From Pseudoxanthomonas mexicana (GTDB taxonomy: Bacteria; Pseudomonadota; Gammaproteobacteria; Xanthomonadales; Xanthomonadaceae): 64,000 nt of DNA. A program made the position numbers and the translations under genes. Where the stretch lies: contig NZ_LSIF01000034.1 in NCBI RefSeq assembly GCF_001556105.1, positions 62,001 to 126,000 of the forward strand. Direction: 5' to 3'. Of the stretch, positions 53,229-62,929 are shown piece after piece. The notes below the pieces were generated by a model. The model saw only the letters and a program-made list of their open reading frames with translations. It did no database searches and was not told where the DNA came from. The first letter of the stretch is position 1, and each line of letters starts with the position of its first letter.

Positions 53229-53632
53229 GCCAGGCGCGTGCGCCAGCGTTCGATCTCGGCTGCGAGGTGGTCCGGCGCATGGCGGACGGCATGGCCGTTG
53301 CCCCACACCGGTCCCGGCCACGCCGCATCGCCGTCGTGGCGTCCGACCAGATGGATGTGCAGCTGGCGCACGATGTTCCCGAGCGCGCCGATGTTGAGCT
53401 TCTCCACACCGTGTTGCGCGCGGATCAGCTGACCGGCCTGGTTGATCTCCGCGAGCAGCAGGCGCTGCTGGCCACCGTCCAGGTCCAGCCATTCGCTGGC
53501 ACCGTTCACGCGCGGCACCAGCACCAGCCAGGGATAACGGGTGTCGTCCATCAGCCGTACCTGCGACAGCGGGCCGTCGGCGATGAAGGCGCTGTCAGTG
53601 GCCAGCCGTGGGTCGAGGGTGAAGTCGGTCAT
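53225..53632 (-). CDS. HIT-family protein
   Basis: 135 residues. The HIT motif reads RQLHIHLVGRH: the first His of the canonical HxHxH is Gln and the catalytic (second) His and third His are kept. Start FTLDPRLATDSAFI and WLVLVPRVNGASEWLDL fit the small HIT hydrolases of this group. A nucleotide hydrolase role is expected; substrate unknown. Overlaps both neighbours by 4 bases, so it is part of the oxoproline operon. Confidence 0.85.
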   Translation of the reverse strand: MTDFTLDPRLATDSAFIADGPLSQVRLMDDTRYPWLVLVPRVNGASEWLDLDGGQQRLLLAEINQAGQLIRAQHGVEKLNIGALGNIVRQLHIHLVGRHDGDAAWPGPVWGNGHAVRHAPDHLAAEIERWRTRLA

Positions 53633-54288
53633 GCGAGGTTCCGGGTGAAGAAGTCGAGCGTGCGCTGGCGTGCGAGCCGCGCACTGGACGGCTCGTAGTC
53701 CGCACGCAGGTCGCAGTTGAAACCGTGGCCGGCGGGATAGGTGAAGACCTCCATCCCGGGCAGTGCGTCGCGATGGGCCTGCACCATGTCCGGCGGGATC
53801 GAGGCGTCCTGTTCGCCGAAATGGAACATCACCGGTGCACGCGGCGTCTCGTGCAGGAAAGGAAGGTTGCGGGCCCCGTAGTAGCTCACCGACGGCAGGC
53901 CGATCCGCTGCGCGGCCAGCAACGTGACGGTGCCACCCCAGCAGTAGCCGACCGTGCCAACGGGACCCCGTGTTGCCAGCGCCTCCGCGGCGATGCGGGT
54001 GATGTCGGTCGCGCGCTCCATGCCCACGGCGTCCCTCAGTGTGCGGCCACGCTCGACGCCGTTGCCGTCGTATCCCAATTCCACGCCGGGCTCGACCACA
54101 TCGAAATAGGCCGGCGCCAGGACGGCATAGCCTTCCAGTGCGTAGCTCTCGGCCACACTGCGGATATGCGCATTGACGCCGAAGATCTCCTGCACGACGA
54201 CCAGCGCGCCGCGCGGCGTCCCGGGCGAGTCCGCGCGCCAGGCGGCGATCCGCCCGTGCGGGGTGTCCAGGTGGGTCCAGTGGCCCAT
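53629..54288 (-). CDS. Dienelactone hydrolase family protein
   Basis: 219 residues from ATG 54288. Alpha/beta-hydrolase of the DLH type: EIFGVNAHIRSV, the nucleophile elbow GTVGYCWGG with Cys as nucleophile (standard for DLH), FGEQDASIPPD acid region, and His in YPAGHGFNCD. No aromatic-degradation genes are nearby. It is the first gene of the eight-gene operon and overlaps the HIT gene by 4 bases. Substrate unknown. Confidence 0.85.
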   Translation of the reverse strand: MGHWTHLDTPHGRIAAWRADSPGTPRGALVVVQEIFGVNAHIRSVAESYALEGYAVLAPAYFDVVEPGVELGYDGNGVERGRTLRDAVGMERATDITRIAAEALATRGPVGTVGYCWGGTVTLLAAQRIGLPSVSYYGARNLPFLHETPRAPVMFHFGEQDASIPPDMVQAHRDALPGMEVFTYPAGHGFNCDLRADYEPSSARLARQRTLDFFTRNLA

Positions 54289-54396
54289 GCAGGCGTCCTG
54301 AGGCGGGGTGGCATGAAGTGTATGCGCAAGCACCGTTCGCCGACGCGCGGGTGCTAGATTGCGCGCAGATCCCGGCAGCGGATGTGAGGAGGCGTT

Positions 54397-55041
54397 ATGC
54401 GCAACATGATGTCCGTCGTGCTGGCCGTTGCCTGCGCTTTCCTTGTGGGCGCTGCGCATGCAGCGCCACCGGACGATGTCCTCCTGCATGGCCAGCGGTT
54501 CGAGGGAGCGAATCCTTCGGACGATGCGCGGGTGGAGACGCGCCTGGATGCGGATTTCGATGGCGACGGCCTGATGGATGTCGCGTTCGTGGCCGTGGAC
54601 GACGAAAACCGGGTGCTCGGCGTGCTGCTGGGTTATCGCAGCGAGGTGGATATCGGCCTCACGCCGGTCGGCAGCGTCGAGCTGTCGCTCGATGCACTGG
54701 GGGCCGCGGGGCTGTCCTTGCGCAAGGGGGTGCTGGTGGTCGAGGACCTGACCGGCGGAACCACCGCCATCTCTTCGACCTGGCGCTACCGCTACGATCC
54801 CAAGGCCTCACGCATGCGCCTGATCGGCGAGGACCTGAAGCTGTACAGCCGCACGAACATGCACGGCTGGCAGGAGATCAGCAGCAACCGGCTGACCGGA
54901 TTGCAGATTCGCCGCAGCGCCGAATCAGACGGCGAAGGCGGCTACGCGGCACCCGTGGAAACACGGGCGAAGGTGTCCACCCGACCGGTCTACATGGAGC
55001 AGACGCCCTCCGCAGACGAGCAACTGGGCATCGGAGGCTGA
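54397..55041 (+). CDS. Secreted protein with a calcium-loop-like motif, unknown function
   Basis: 214 residues. A signal peptide ends after AHA (about residue 24). The mature N-terminal region contains [11 protein letters not shown] at about 49-59, which matches the DxDxDG calcium-binding loop of dockerin/FG-GAP-type repeats. The rest has beta-strand-like segments and no known domain. It ends 73 bases before rimO. No function can be given. Confidence 0.55.
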   Translation: MRNMMSVVLAVACAFLVGAAHAAPPDDVLLHGQRFEGANPSDDARVETRLDADFDGDGLMDVAFVAVDDENRVLGVLLGYRSEVDIGLTPVGSVELSLDALGAAGLSLRKGVLVVEDLTGGTTAISSTWRYRYDPKASRMRLIGEDLKLYSRTNMHGWQEISSNRLTGLQIRRSAESDGEGGYAAPVETRAKVSTRPVYMEQTPSADEQLGIGG

Positions 55042-55074
55042 ACGGCCCGTCCGGGTCCGGCGGGGCCGGGCGGC

Positions 55075-55080
55075 TATAAT
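55075..55080 (+). promoter_or_regulatory. -10 TATAAT of rimO
   Basis: Perfect TATAAT 34 bases before the rimO ATG. No clear -35 is seen, as expected for a weak consensus in this GC-rich genome. Confidence 0.55.
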
Positions 55081-55114
55081 CCGCGCCCCGTACACGCCGC
55101 CGCCGTACTGTCCC

Positions 55115-56476
55115 ATGTCCCTGCAGAACCCCAAAGTCGGCTTCGTCAGCCTCGGTTGCCCGAAGGCCCTGGTCGATTCCGAGCGCATCCTCACCCAGCT
55201 GCGCGTGGAGGGATACGACATCGTGCCGACCTACGATGCGGCGGACGTGGTGGTGGTGAACACCTGCGGCTTCATCGATTCCGCCGTGACCGAATCGCTG
55301 GACGCCATCGGCGAGGCGATGAGCGCGAACGGCAAGGTCATCGTCACCGGCTGCCTGGGCAAGCGCCCGGAACAGATCCGTGAGCAGTATCCCGACGTGC
55401 TGGCGATCAGCGGTCCGCAGGACTACCAGAGCGTGATGGAGGCGCTGCACGAAGCGCTGCCGCCGAAGCACGATCCCTTCGTCGACCTGGTGCCGGACTA
55501 CGGCATCAAGCTGACCCCGCGCCACTACGCCTATCTCAAGATCTCCGAAGGCTGCAACCACCGCTGCAGCTTTTGCATCATTCCGTCCATGCGCGGTGAC
55601 CTGGTGTCGCGTCCGGTCGATGACGTGCTGCGCGAAGCCGAGCGCCTGGTGCGCGGCGGGGTGAAGGAACTGCTGGTGGTGTCGCAGGACACCTCCGCCT
55701 ACGGCGTCGACGTGAAGTACGCCGAGCGCGAGTGGCGCGGCAAGGCGTACCAGACCCGCATGAAGGCGCTGTGCGAAGGCCTGGGCGAACTCGATGCCTG
55801 GGTGCGCCTGCACTACGTGTATCCGTATCCGCACGTCGACGATATCGTCCCGCTGATGGCGGAGAACAAGGTGCTGCCGTACCTGGACATCCCGTTCCAG
55901 CACGCCAGCCCGCGCATCCTCAAGCTGATGAAGCGCCCGGGTGCCGTCGACAAGACGCTGGAACGCGTGAAGCGCTGGCGCTCGATCTGTCCCGACATCA
56001 CCCTGCGTTCGACCTTCATCGTCGGCTTCCCCGGCGAGACCGACCAGGAGTTCGAGGACCTGCTGCAGTTCCTCGACGAAGCGCAGCTCGACCGCGTCGG
56101 CGCGTTCGCCTATTCGCCGGTCGAAGGCGCCGCGGCCAACCTGCTGCCGAATCCAGTGCCGGAAGAGGTCAAGCAGGAGCGCCTGGCGCGCTTCATGGAG
56201 AAGCAGGCGGAGATTTCCGCTGCGCGCCTCGAAGCGAAGATCGGCACGGTGCAGCAATGCCTGGTCGACCTGATCGAAGACGACATCGCCGTAGCGCGTT
56301 CCAAGGCGGATGCGCCGGAGATCGACGGCCTGGTGCACATCCAGAACGGCGGTGAACTGGGCCTGCGCGTCGGCCAGTTCGTCGATGTGGAAATCACCGA
56401 AAGCGACGAGCACGACCTGATCGGTGATGCCATCGTCGAGACGGCCGGCAGGCCGCTCGACGTCAAGGTGCTGTGA
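55115..56476 (+). CDS. rimO: Ribosomal protein S12 methylthiotransferase
   Basis: 453 residues. The N-terminal UPF0004 domain has three cluster cysteines in [22 protein letters not shown] and VTGCLGKRP. The radical SAM motif is [20 protein letters not shown]-terminal TRAM domain closes the protein. It methylthiolates Asp88 of S12. Two full sets of cysteines are intact. A DUF3025 gene overlaps its stop by GTGA. Confidence 0.95.
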   Translation: MSLQNPKVGFVSLGCPKALVDSERILTQLRVEGYDIVPTYDAADVVVVNTCGFIDSAVTESLDAIGEAMSANGKVIVTGCLGKRPEQIREQYPDVLAISGPQDYQSVMEALHEALPPKHDPFVDLVPDYGIKLTPRHYAYLKISEGCNHRCSFCIIPSMRGDLVSRPVDDVLREAERLVRGGVKELLVVSQDTSAYGVDVKYAEREWRGKAYQTRMKALCEGLGELDAWVRLHYVYPYPHVDDIVPLMAENKVLPYLDIPFQHASPRILKLMKRPGAVDKTLERVKRWRSICPDITLRSTFIVGFPGETDQEFEDLLQFLDEAQLDRVGAFAYSPVEGAAANLLPNPVPEEVKQERLARFMEKQAEISAARLEAKIGTVQQCLVDLIEDDIAVARSKADAPEIDGLVHIQNGGELGLRVGQFVDVEITESDEHDLIGDAIVETAGRPLDVKVL

Positions 56477-57300
56477 CCGCGTCACCGGACGCGCTCCGCG
56501 CCGGGAATGATCGGCGTCGTTTCGTCGCGCCGCTACGCGGGCAGGTGGGTGCCGTGTGTTTCCGGCATCCACTTTTTGATGGATACGGCGAGTATCTGGA
56601 TCTGGTGACGGCCGAACGGTGGCCGGAGATCGAATCCCTGAATGCCCGGATACACGCTTCCGGGCCCCGATTCGTGCAGCAGGATACGACCCTGCTCGCC
56701 GACGGCCTGCATTACGAGGCACGCATTGCGCAGGGGCGCATCGCCACGCGGGCGGAGAGCTGGCATGACCTGTTCAATGCGATGGTCTGGATGCGCCACC
56801 CGGCGCTCAAGCGCACCCTCAACCGGCAGCAGTGCCTGCATATCGAACGGATGGGTCCGCGCGAGCGCAGTCCCGCCCAGCAGGCGCTGACCCAGTTCGA
56901 CGAAAGCGGTGTTGTCGTGCAGGTGCGCGACAAGGCGCTGTTGGATCTGTGGGACAGGCACGACTGGGTGGCACTGTTCCATCAGCACGCCGGGCGATGG
57001 AGCGATGGCGGCATCAGTGTTGCTGCCGTGGTCGGGCATGCGCTGATGGAGCAGATGCTGGTGCCGGGACGACTGCTGGTCGGCAAATGTCTGGTCGTAC
57101 TGGGTGATCCGGTGGATGCGGTCGCGCACGTGGTCGACTCGATCGTGGCGGGGACGAGTCTCGTCACGCCGACGGAACTGCGTCCGTTGCCACTGTCCGG
57201 TATCCCTGGGTGGCACGCGGAACAGGGCGAGGCTTTCTACAAGCAGGCGGACTACTTCCGGCCGCTGCGCGAAGGACGTGTCTACCCGCGACCGCTGTAA
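56473..57300 (+). CDS. DUF3025 protein
   Basis: 275 residues from GTG 56473, which overlaps the rimO TGA stop (GTGA), so it is coupled to rimO. The DUF3025 block [20 protein letters not shown] and the [19 protein letters not shown] end are strong. No signal peptide. The family is uncharacterised; a role linked to rimO cannot be proposed from sequence. Confidence 0.8.
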   Translation: MTASPDALRAGNDRRRFVAPLRGQVGAVCFRHPLFDGYGEYLDLVTAERWPEIESLNARIHASGPRFVQQDTTLLADGLHYEARIAQGRIATRAESWHDLFNAMVWMRHPALKRTLNRQQCLHIERMGPRERSPAQQALTQFDESGVVVQVRDKALLDLWDRHDWVALFHQHAGRWSDGGISVAAVVGHALMEQMLVPGRLLVGKCLVVLGDPVDAVAHVVDSIVAGTSLVTPTELRPLPLSGIPGWHAEQGEAFYKQADYFRPLREGRVYPRPL

Positions 57301-57303
57301 TCT

Positions 57304-57807
57304 TCAGCTCGCGTAGCCGACATCCACCAGCACGAACCGGGTGGGGCCGCCGGGCAGCTCCACGGTGAACTCGTCGTCGATGCGCTTCTTCAGCAGCGCG
57401 CGCGCCATGGGCGAATCGATGCTGATCCAGCCACGCGCCGCGTCGGTCTCGTCGGGACCGACGATGCGGTAGCGCGACGTCTCGCCGCTGGCGATGTTCT
57501 CCAGTTCGATCATGGCGCCGAAGAACACGGCTTCCGGGTCGCTGGGCGCGGTGTCGACCACGCGCAGCACTTCCAGCCGCTTGCTCAGGTAGCGCACGCG
57601 GCGGTCGATCTCGCCGAGCTGCTTCTTGCGATAGGTGTATTCCGCGTTCTCCGAGCGGTCGCCTTCGGCGGCGGCGGCGGCCAGCGCCTTCACCACCTCG
57701 GGACGGCGGACGCGCCACAGATCGTCCAGCTCCGCCTTCAGGCGGTCGTGGCCTTCGCGGGTGATCAGGGCGGTGCTTTTCTCACCCGGCGGTCGCCAGC
57801 GGGACAT
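57304..57807 (-). CDS. greB: Transcription elongation factor GreB
   Basis: 167 residues. An N-terminal coiled coil with [42 protein letters not shown] (acidic tip with D and E near 49-53) and a C-terminal FKBP-like domain with [15 protein letters not shown] fit GreB better than GreA. It stimulates RNA polymerase backtracked-RNA cleavage. Its first base is the last base of the small upstream gene stop codon (TGATG). Convergent with DUF3025, 3 bases apart. Confidence 0.93.
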   Translation of the reverse strand: MSRWRPPGEKSTALITREGHDRLKAELDDLWRVRRPEVVKALAAAAAEGDRSENAEYTYRKKQLGEIDRRVRYLSKRLEVLRVVDTAPSDPEAVFFGAMIELENIASGETSRYRIVGPDETDAARGWISIDSPMARALLKKRIDDEFTVELPGGPTRFVLVDVGYAS

Positions 57808-58211
57808 CAGTCGTTTCCGGTGTCGTCGAGTGCGCGGCGCAGCGTGCGGCCGCGAGGATCCTCGATCGGTTCGATGCAGCTACCGGTCGTCAGCACCAGC
57901 AGGTCGCCGTCGTGGATCGCGAATTCCAGCGGCTGCGCCGGCAGGCTGTCGGACGTGAGCTGTACGCAGGTGCCATTCCAGGTCACCGACCAGCGTCCGC
58001 GCCGCGCCGGCGTCGCCTGCAGATCATCCTGACAATGCGTCTGCAACACATACTGGCCATCGGCATGCAGGGACAGCAGCGCATCCTGCGATGCGCAGGC
58101 GCGGTCCGCCACGGTGCCGAAGAACTGGCCAGCGAAGGTCGCGGGCGTGGGGTTGGTGGCGGCGGCGACAAACGGCATCGAGCAAACCAGAAGCGCGATC
58201 AGCCGTTTCAT
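57807..58211 (-). CDS. Small secreted protein, possible NlpE-type barrel, unknown
   Basis: 134 residues from ATG 58211; the frame continues upstream only as a shadow of the DUF853 gene. A signal peptide ([18 protein letters not shown]) is followed by [31 protein letters not shown] and [15 protein letters not shown], a strand pattern that recalls the small barrel of NlpE/copper-resistance lipoproteins, but no lipobox is seen. Four cysteines could make disulfides. It overlaps greB by one base (TGATG) and starts 8 bases after the DUF853 stop, so the three genes form an operon. Confidence 0.45.
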   Translation of the reverse strand: MKRLIALLVCSMPFVAAATNPTPATFAGQFFGTVADRACASQDALLSLHADGQYVLQTHCQDDLQATPARRGRWSVTWNGTCVQLTSDSLPAQPLEFAIHDGDLLVLTTGSCIEPIEDPRGRTLRRALDDTGND

Positions 58212-58219
58212 CCGTGCGA

Positions 58220-59722
58220 TCAGCGTCGTCCGCCGAAGATGCTGCCCAGAATGCCTCGCACGATCTGGTTGCCCAGCTTCGTGCCGACGGTGCGGGTGGT
58301 CTGCTTGGCCATCGTCTCGATCATGCCCTGGCGGCGCTTGGTGCCGAACACCGCGTCCTTGACCGCCTGGCCGAAGCCGCCGGCATCGGGGTCGTCCTTC
58401 TCCGTCTTCGCGGCCGGCGCGTTGGCGGCCTGAACAGCCGTCTCCGCCCGCTTGGCCAGCATCTCCGCCGCCGATTCGCGGTTCACCGCCGTGTCGTACT
58501 TGCCGCCGACGGGGCTGCCGCTTCGCACCTGCTGGCGCTCGGCCTCGTTGATCGCGCCCATGCGGCAGCGTGGTGGCGAGACCAGCGTCTGCTGCACCGG
58601 CGACGGAATGCCCTTGTCCTGCAGCGTCGATACCAGCGCCTCGCCGGTACCCAGCGTGGAAATGGCCTGCGCCACGTCCAGCTTCGGGTTCGGCACGAAG
58701 GTCTGTGCGGCCGTCTTCACCGCTTTCTGGTCGCGCGGGGTGAACGCGCGCAGCGCGTGCTGCACACGGTTGCCCAACTGGCCCAGGATGTTGTCGGGCA
58801 CGTCGTCGGGGAACTGCGAGCAGAAATACACGCCCACGCCCTTGGAGCGGATCAGGCGCACGACCTGTTCGATGCGCTGCTGCAGCGCCGGTGGTGCGTC
58901 GTTGAACAGCAGGTGCGCTTCGTCGAAGAAGAACACCAGCTTCGGCTTGTCCAGATCGCCGACTTCCGGCAGCGTCTCGAACAACTCCGACAGCAGCCAC
59001 AGCAGGAAGCTGGAATACAGGCGCGGCTTCAGGATCAGCTGGTCGGCGGCGAGGATGCCGATGACCCCGCGACCATCCGTGTTGGTGCGCATCAGGTCGG
59101 CCAGTTCCAGCGCGGGCTCGCCGAAGAACATTTCGCCGCCTTCCTGCTCCAGCCGCAGCAGCGCGCGCTGGATGGCGCCCACCGACTGCGTGCTGACCAG
59201 GCCATAGCTGGTGGAAATGTCCTTGCGCTCTGCGGCGACCAGGCCCAGCAACGCACGCAGGTCTTCCAGGTCGAGCAGCAGCAGGCCGCGGTCGTCGGCG
59301 AGCTTGAACACGATGTCCAGCACGCCGCTCTGGGTGTCGTTCAATTCGAGGATGCGCGACAGCAGGGTGGGGCCCATCTCGCTGACGGTGGTACGCACCG
59401 GGTGGCCGAGCTTGCCGTACAGGTCCCAGAACAGGACCGGGCTGGCGATCGGCGCGTAGTCGGCGATGCCGATGTCCTTCGCCCGCTGCACGACACGCGC
59501 GCTGCCGTCGCCGGCCGTGGCCAGGCCGGCCACGTCGCCCTTCACGTCGGCCATGAACACGGGTACGCCCATGCGCGAGAAGCCTTCGGCCAGCGTCATC
59601 ACCGTCACCGTCTTGCCGGTGCCGGTGGCGCCGGCCACCAGACCATGACGATTACCGAACTTCGGCAGCAGCGTGACCGGGATATCGTCCGTGACGCCCT
59701 TGCCCAGCAGGATCGGATCCAT
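58220..59722 (-). CDS. DUF853 HerA-like ATPase (YjgR type)
   Basis: 500 residues from ATG 59722 with GAGGTTG upstream; a longer frame start lacks support. Walker A is GATGTGKT at about residue 30, DUF853 signatures include MADVKGDVAGLA, and Walker B is FFFDEAHLLF. An Ala/Lys-rich linker and a basic C-terminus follow after about residue 390. HerA-like proteins are DNA translocases or helicases; YjgR has no firm function. First gene of the DUF853-small protein-greB run. Confidence 0.88.
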   Translation of the reverse strand: MDPILLGKGVTDDIPVTLLPKFGNRHGLVAGATGTGKTVTVMTLAEGFSRMGVPVFMADVKGDVAGLATAGDGSARVVQRAKDIGIADYAPIASPVLFWDLYGKLGHPVRTTVSEMGPTLLSRILELNDTQSGVLDIVFKLADDRGLLLLDLEDLRALLGLVAAERKDISTSYGLVSTQSVGAIQRALLRLEQEGGEMFFGEPALELADLMRTNTDGRGVIGILAADQLILKPRLYSSFLLWLLSELFETLPEVGDLDKPKLVFFFDEAHLLFNDAPPALQQRIEQVVRLIRSKGVGVYFCSQFPDDVPDNILGQLGNRVQHALRAFTPRDQKAVKTAAQTFVPNPKLDVAQAISTLGTGEALVSTLQDKGIPSPVQQTLVSPPRCRMGAINEAERQQVRSGSPVGGKYDTAVNRESAAEMLAKRAETAVQAANAPAAKTEKDDPDAGGFGQAVKDAVFGTKRRQGMIETMAKQTTRTVGTKLGNQIVRGILGSIFGGRR

Positions 59723-59857
59723 GTGCAACCTCGCGTGATGATGGCCGGATTCTAGCGGCTGGAGGCTGCACCGGGGGCAATATTCCATGACGCATGACCT
59801 TGCCCGCGGCAGCGGCCCGGGGCTACCCTCCCGGCTCACACTCTGGATGCATACCTG

Positions 59858-61438
59858 ATGTCGTTTGCGGTTCCTGCCTGTCTGCGCCACTGGCCCGTTG
59901 CGGTCGCCCTGTCCCTGCTGCTGGTATCACCGGCCTCGCTGGCCCAGCGTGTTTCCGCCCGTGACCGTGCCGCGTCCGAAGCGCTCGAACAGCGGATGGC
60001 CGCCGCCGAGAAGCGCTATCGCGATGGCCTGGTCCTGGTGGCCAACAGCGATCCGCGTGGCGCCACCGAGAGCGATGCCGCGCTGGAAGACATGGAAGAC
60101 GTACTGGCCGCCTGCTCCCAGCAACGCGGTTGCCAGGTCCCTACGTTGCTGGCGACGTACAAGCGCCTGCTGAAAGGCAATGCCGATGCGCAGGGCGACG
60201 ACAGAGAGGGCGCGGGGGATGTCATCGATGCCCTCGACGATGGCACCGACCACGCGACCTCAAGCGGTGTCCCGATCCCGGAAACCGCGCGTACCGCCGC
60301 ACTGATGAATGACCAGCGGCACGCCTTCGACCGCATGGTGGAGTACAACCCGGCCATCCAGGCCGGCATCCGCCGTTGGCTCACCGACATGCGCCCCGCG
60401 CTGATCGACAGCTACGAGAACTACCAGAACATGCGCGCCGAGCTGTACCCGGCGTGGGAGCGCAGCGGCCTGCCGGAAGCGCTGCTGTTCGGCATCATGG
60501 CGAAGGAATCCAACGGCCGCGTGCACTCGACTTCGCGCGCCGGCGCGGCAGGGCCGATGCAGTTCATGTTCCATACCGGCGCGCGGTTCGGCCTGGGCCG
60601 TGATGCGAGCGGCTTCGACACGCGCTACGACCCGTACGCGTCCGGACAGGCCAGCGCGGAGTACATGAACGAGCGCATGCGCGGCCTCAACAACAACATC
60701 GAGCTGGCGCTGGCCGCGTACAACGGCGGCGAAGGACGCGCGGCGCGCGTCTACCGCGAGAACAGCGGCCTGGGCTTCTGGGACGACGTGGTCTACAGCC
60801 AGTTCCCCGGCGAGACGCGCGACTACGTGCCGATGGTGATCGCGGGGGCGTGGCTGTTCCTGCATCCGCGCCAGTACGGGCTGGAGTTCCCGAAGATCAC
60901 CGCGCAACCCGCATCGCTGAAGCTGGCACGCGACGCATCGCTCTACGAGCTGACCATCTGCCTCGGCAACGGCGGTACGCGCGAGGGCTACATGCGCACG
61001 TTGCGCAACCTCAATCCACGCTACCCGCCGGAGGCCTGGATTCCGGCCGGCACCACGCTCAAGGCCAATGCGCGCATCGTGGGCCTGTACACGCGCTACT
61101 GCGTCAACGGGCCGCGTGCCGAACTGGCGCGCACGCTGGTGAACGCCGATCCCGCTGCCGCCATCCGGCACGTATCGCGGTCGGGCAACGTGGCCGTGGG
61201 CGACGTGACCCCGGTGGCCGGCGTGCCGACCACGGTGGCCACCGGTGATCCGAAGCCGGCAGAGCCCAAAGCGAAGCAGGCGCGTGATTACCGCGTGGCG
61301 AAGGGCGACACGCTCGGCCGCATCTCGCAGCGGTTCCAGTGCGACCTGAAGAAACTGGCGCAGGCCAACAGGCTGAAGGCGCCGGCGTACGCGGTGCGGC
61401 CAGGGCAGGAACTGAAGCTGGAAAGCTGCAGGAAGTAG
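59858..61438 (+). CDS. mltD: Membrane-bound lytic murein transglycosylase D-like
   Basis: 526 residues. A signal peptide ends about residue 30 (SPASLAQR), without a lipobox, unlike E. coli MltD. The SLT catalytic Glu is in MAKESNGRVHS, with AGAAGPMQFM and ALAAYNGGEGR following. A single LysM domain at the C-terminus (YRVAKGDTLGRISQRFQCDLKKLAQAN) binds peptidoglycan. It cleaves glycan strands in the periplasm. It is divergent from DUF853. Confidence 0.9.
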   Translation: MSFAVPACLRHWPVAVALSLLLVSPASLAQRVSARDRAASEALEQRMAAAEKRYRDGLVLVANSDPRGATESDAALEDMEDVLAACSQQRGCQVPTLLATYKRLLKGNADAQGDDREGAGDVIDALDDGTDHATSSGVPIPETARTAALMNDQRHAFDRMVEYNPAIQAGIRRWLTDMRPALIDSYENYQNMRAELYPAWERSGLPEALLFGIMAKESNGRVHSTSRAGAAGPMQFMFHTGARFGLGRDASGFDTRYDPYASGQASAEYMNERMRGLNNNIELALAAYNGGEGRAARVYRENSGLGFWDDVVYSQFPGETRDYVPMVIAGAWLFLHPRQYGLEFPKITAQPASLKLARDASLYELTICLGNGGTREGYMRTLRNLNPRYPPEAWIPAGTTLKANARIVGLYTRYCVNGPRAELARTLVNADPAAAIRHVSRSGNVAVGDVTPVAGVPTTVATGDPKPAEPKAKQARDYRVAKGDTLGRISQRFQCDLKKLAQANRLKAPAYAVRPGQELKLESCRK

Positions 61439-61551
61439 GCGCTTCGCGGTACGGGTGCCGGTGTCGCTAATGTGAGCCGAAAGCCCGCAGTTTCAGCTGC
61501 ATTCGAAGGAATCCACCCGCTAGACTCTCGCCTTACTTCAGGAGGAAGGCG

Positions 61552-62061
61552 ATGAGAGTTTCCACAAATCTGCTGCCCATGGCGGTCATGTCGATCATGC
61601 TGGCCGCCTGTTCGGGCGAGAACGCCGAGAAGGCTGCGTCAGGCGCGGTGTCGAAAGCGGTCGAACTGGCGAAAGGTGCCGCTACCGGCGCCAGCAAAGG
61701 GGTGGACGACGGGCGCAAGGCGAGCACCAGCATCGATGGGGCGGTGATCGTCAGCAGCGGCGCAGAGCTGAAGGCATCGCTCACCGGCGGCGTGCTGGCG
61801 GCGCAGAAGGACGACGCGACCCTGGTGACCCTGGGCTTCGCCAACGAGGGTGCCGCACCGGTACGCGTCACCGAGCTGTCGCAGGGCGGACACGTCACCG
61901 GACTGGACGGCGAAGGTTATGCCTGCACCACGTTACAGGCGGGCGACGAATTCACGGTGCCGGCGAAGGCCAAGCTCAAGGTCGAGATGCGCTTCGACTG
62001 CACGGACAAGACGTTGGCCAAGGTGCGCCTGTACGACGTGGAATACGCGGTCGCGCCCTGA
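61552..62061 (+). CDS. Small lipoprotein, unknown function
   Basis: 169 residues. Lipoprotein signal with lipobox MLAAC at about residues 16-20. An Ala/Gly/Lys helical stretch (22-60) follows, then a beta-rich domain with two cysteines (YACTTL, FDCTDK) that likely form a disulfide, plus FANEGAAPVRVTEL. GGAGG-like ribosome sequence (AGGAGG) lies upstream. No family recognised. Confidence 0.65.
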   Translation: MRVSTNLLPMAVMSIMLAACSGENAEKAASGAVSKAVELAKGAATGASKGVDDGRKASTSIDGAVIVSSGAELKASLTGGVLAAQKDDATLVTLGFANEGAAPVRVTELSQGGHVTGLDGEGYACTTLQAGDEFTVPAKAKLKVEMRFDCTDKTLAKVRLYDVEYAVAP

Positions 62062-62083
62062 CGAGGCGCGAGCAGGCAATCGG

Positions 62084-62929
62084 TCAGCCTGTGCGGCGCG
62101 CCAAGGCCTGGCCCAGCCGCACCGGCGATTCCGCCTTCAACTCCGGCGCGATCTCCGCCACGCCCGGCGGCAGCAGCACGATGACCGTCGATCCGTAATT
62201 GAAACGCGCCATCTCCCCGAATCGTTCCAGCGTGATGCCCTTGCCGCGGTAATCCTTGCGGGTGATCGCGGTGCCGTAGGCGGGGATCTCCTCGCCGCTC
62301 CACACGGTTTCCACGCCGGAGACGAGCAGGGCACCGACCATCACCGACACCATCGGGCCGAAATCGGTATCGAAGTGGCAGACCAGGCGCTCGTTGCGGG
62401 CGAACAGGCGCGGCACGTTCGCCACGGCGTCGGTGCCCACGCTGAAAAGCCGGCCGGGCACGTGCACGGTCTCGCGCAGCGTGCCGGTCCACGGCATGTG
62501 CACCCGGTGGTAGTCGCGCGGCGACAGGTAGACGGTGGCGAACAGGCCGTTGCGGAACGGCTCCGCGGCCGCCGCATCGCCCAGCAGTTCGGCGGCGGTG
62601 AACGACTGGCCCTTGGCCTGGAAGATGCGGCCGTCCTCGATCGGGCCGCACTGGCTGATATGGCCGTCGGCCGGCATCAGCAGCGCGCGCGGGTCCGCGT
62701 CGGCGACGCGGGCGCCCGGCTTCAGCGCGCGGGTGAAGAAGGCATTGAAGCTGGGGTAGGAACGCGGATCAGGGTTTGCGGCCTCGCCGAGGTCGACGTT
62801 GAACTTCCTCGTCACCGTGTCGATCAGCCAGCGGCTGGTGCCCGGCGAGGTCGAATACGCCAGCCGCCGCGCCAGCGACGACAGCAAGCGGTGCGGCAGG
62901 ACATAGGTCAGCGAGGTCAGCAGGCTCAT
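62084..62929 (-). CDS. psd: Phosphatidylserine decarboxylase proenzyme
   Basis: 281 residues from ATG 62929; the frame upstream is a shadow of the SCO gene. Visible are [26 protein letters not shown] with catalytic Asp/His neighbourhood, and [12 protein letters not shown]. The self-cleavage site is FNYGSTVIV (Gly-Ser, usually LGST), where Ser becomes pyruvoyl. It makes phosphatidylethanolamine at the inner membrane. It overlaps the SCO gene by ATGA. Confidence 0.94.
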   Translation of the reverse strand: MSLLTSLTYVLPHRLLSSLARRLAYSTSPGTSRWLIDTVTRKFNVDLGEAANPDPRSYPSFNAFFTRALKPGARVADADPRALLMPADGHISQCGPIEDGRIFQAKGQSFTAAELLGDAAAAEPFRNGLFATVYLSPRDYHRVHMPWTGTLRETVHVPGRLFSVGTDAVANVPRLFARNERLVCHFDTDFGPMVSVMVGALLVSGVETVWSGEEIPAYGTAITRKDYRGKGITLERFGEMARFNYGSTVIVLLPPGVAEIAPELKAESPVRLGQALARRTG

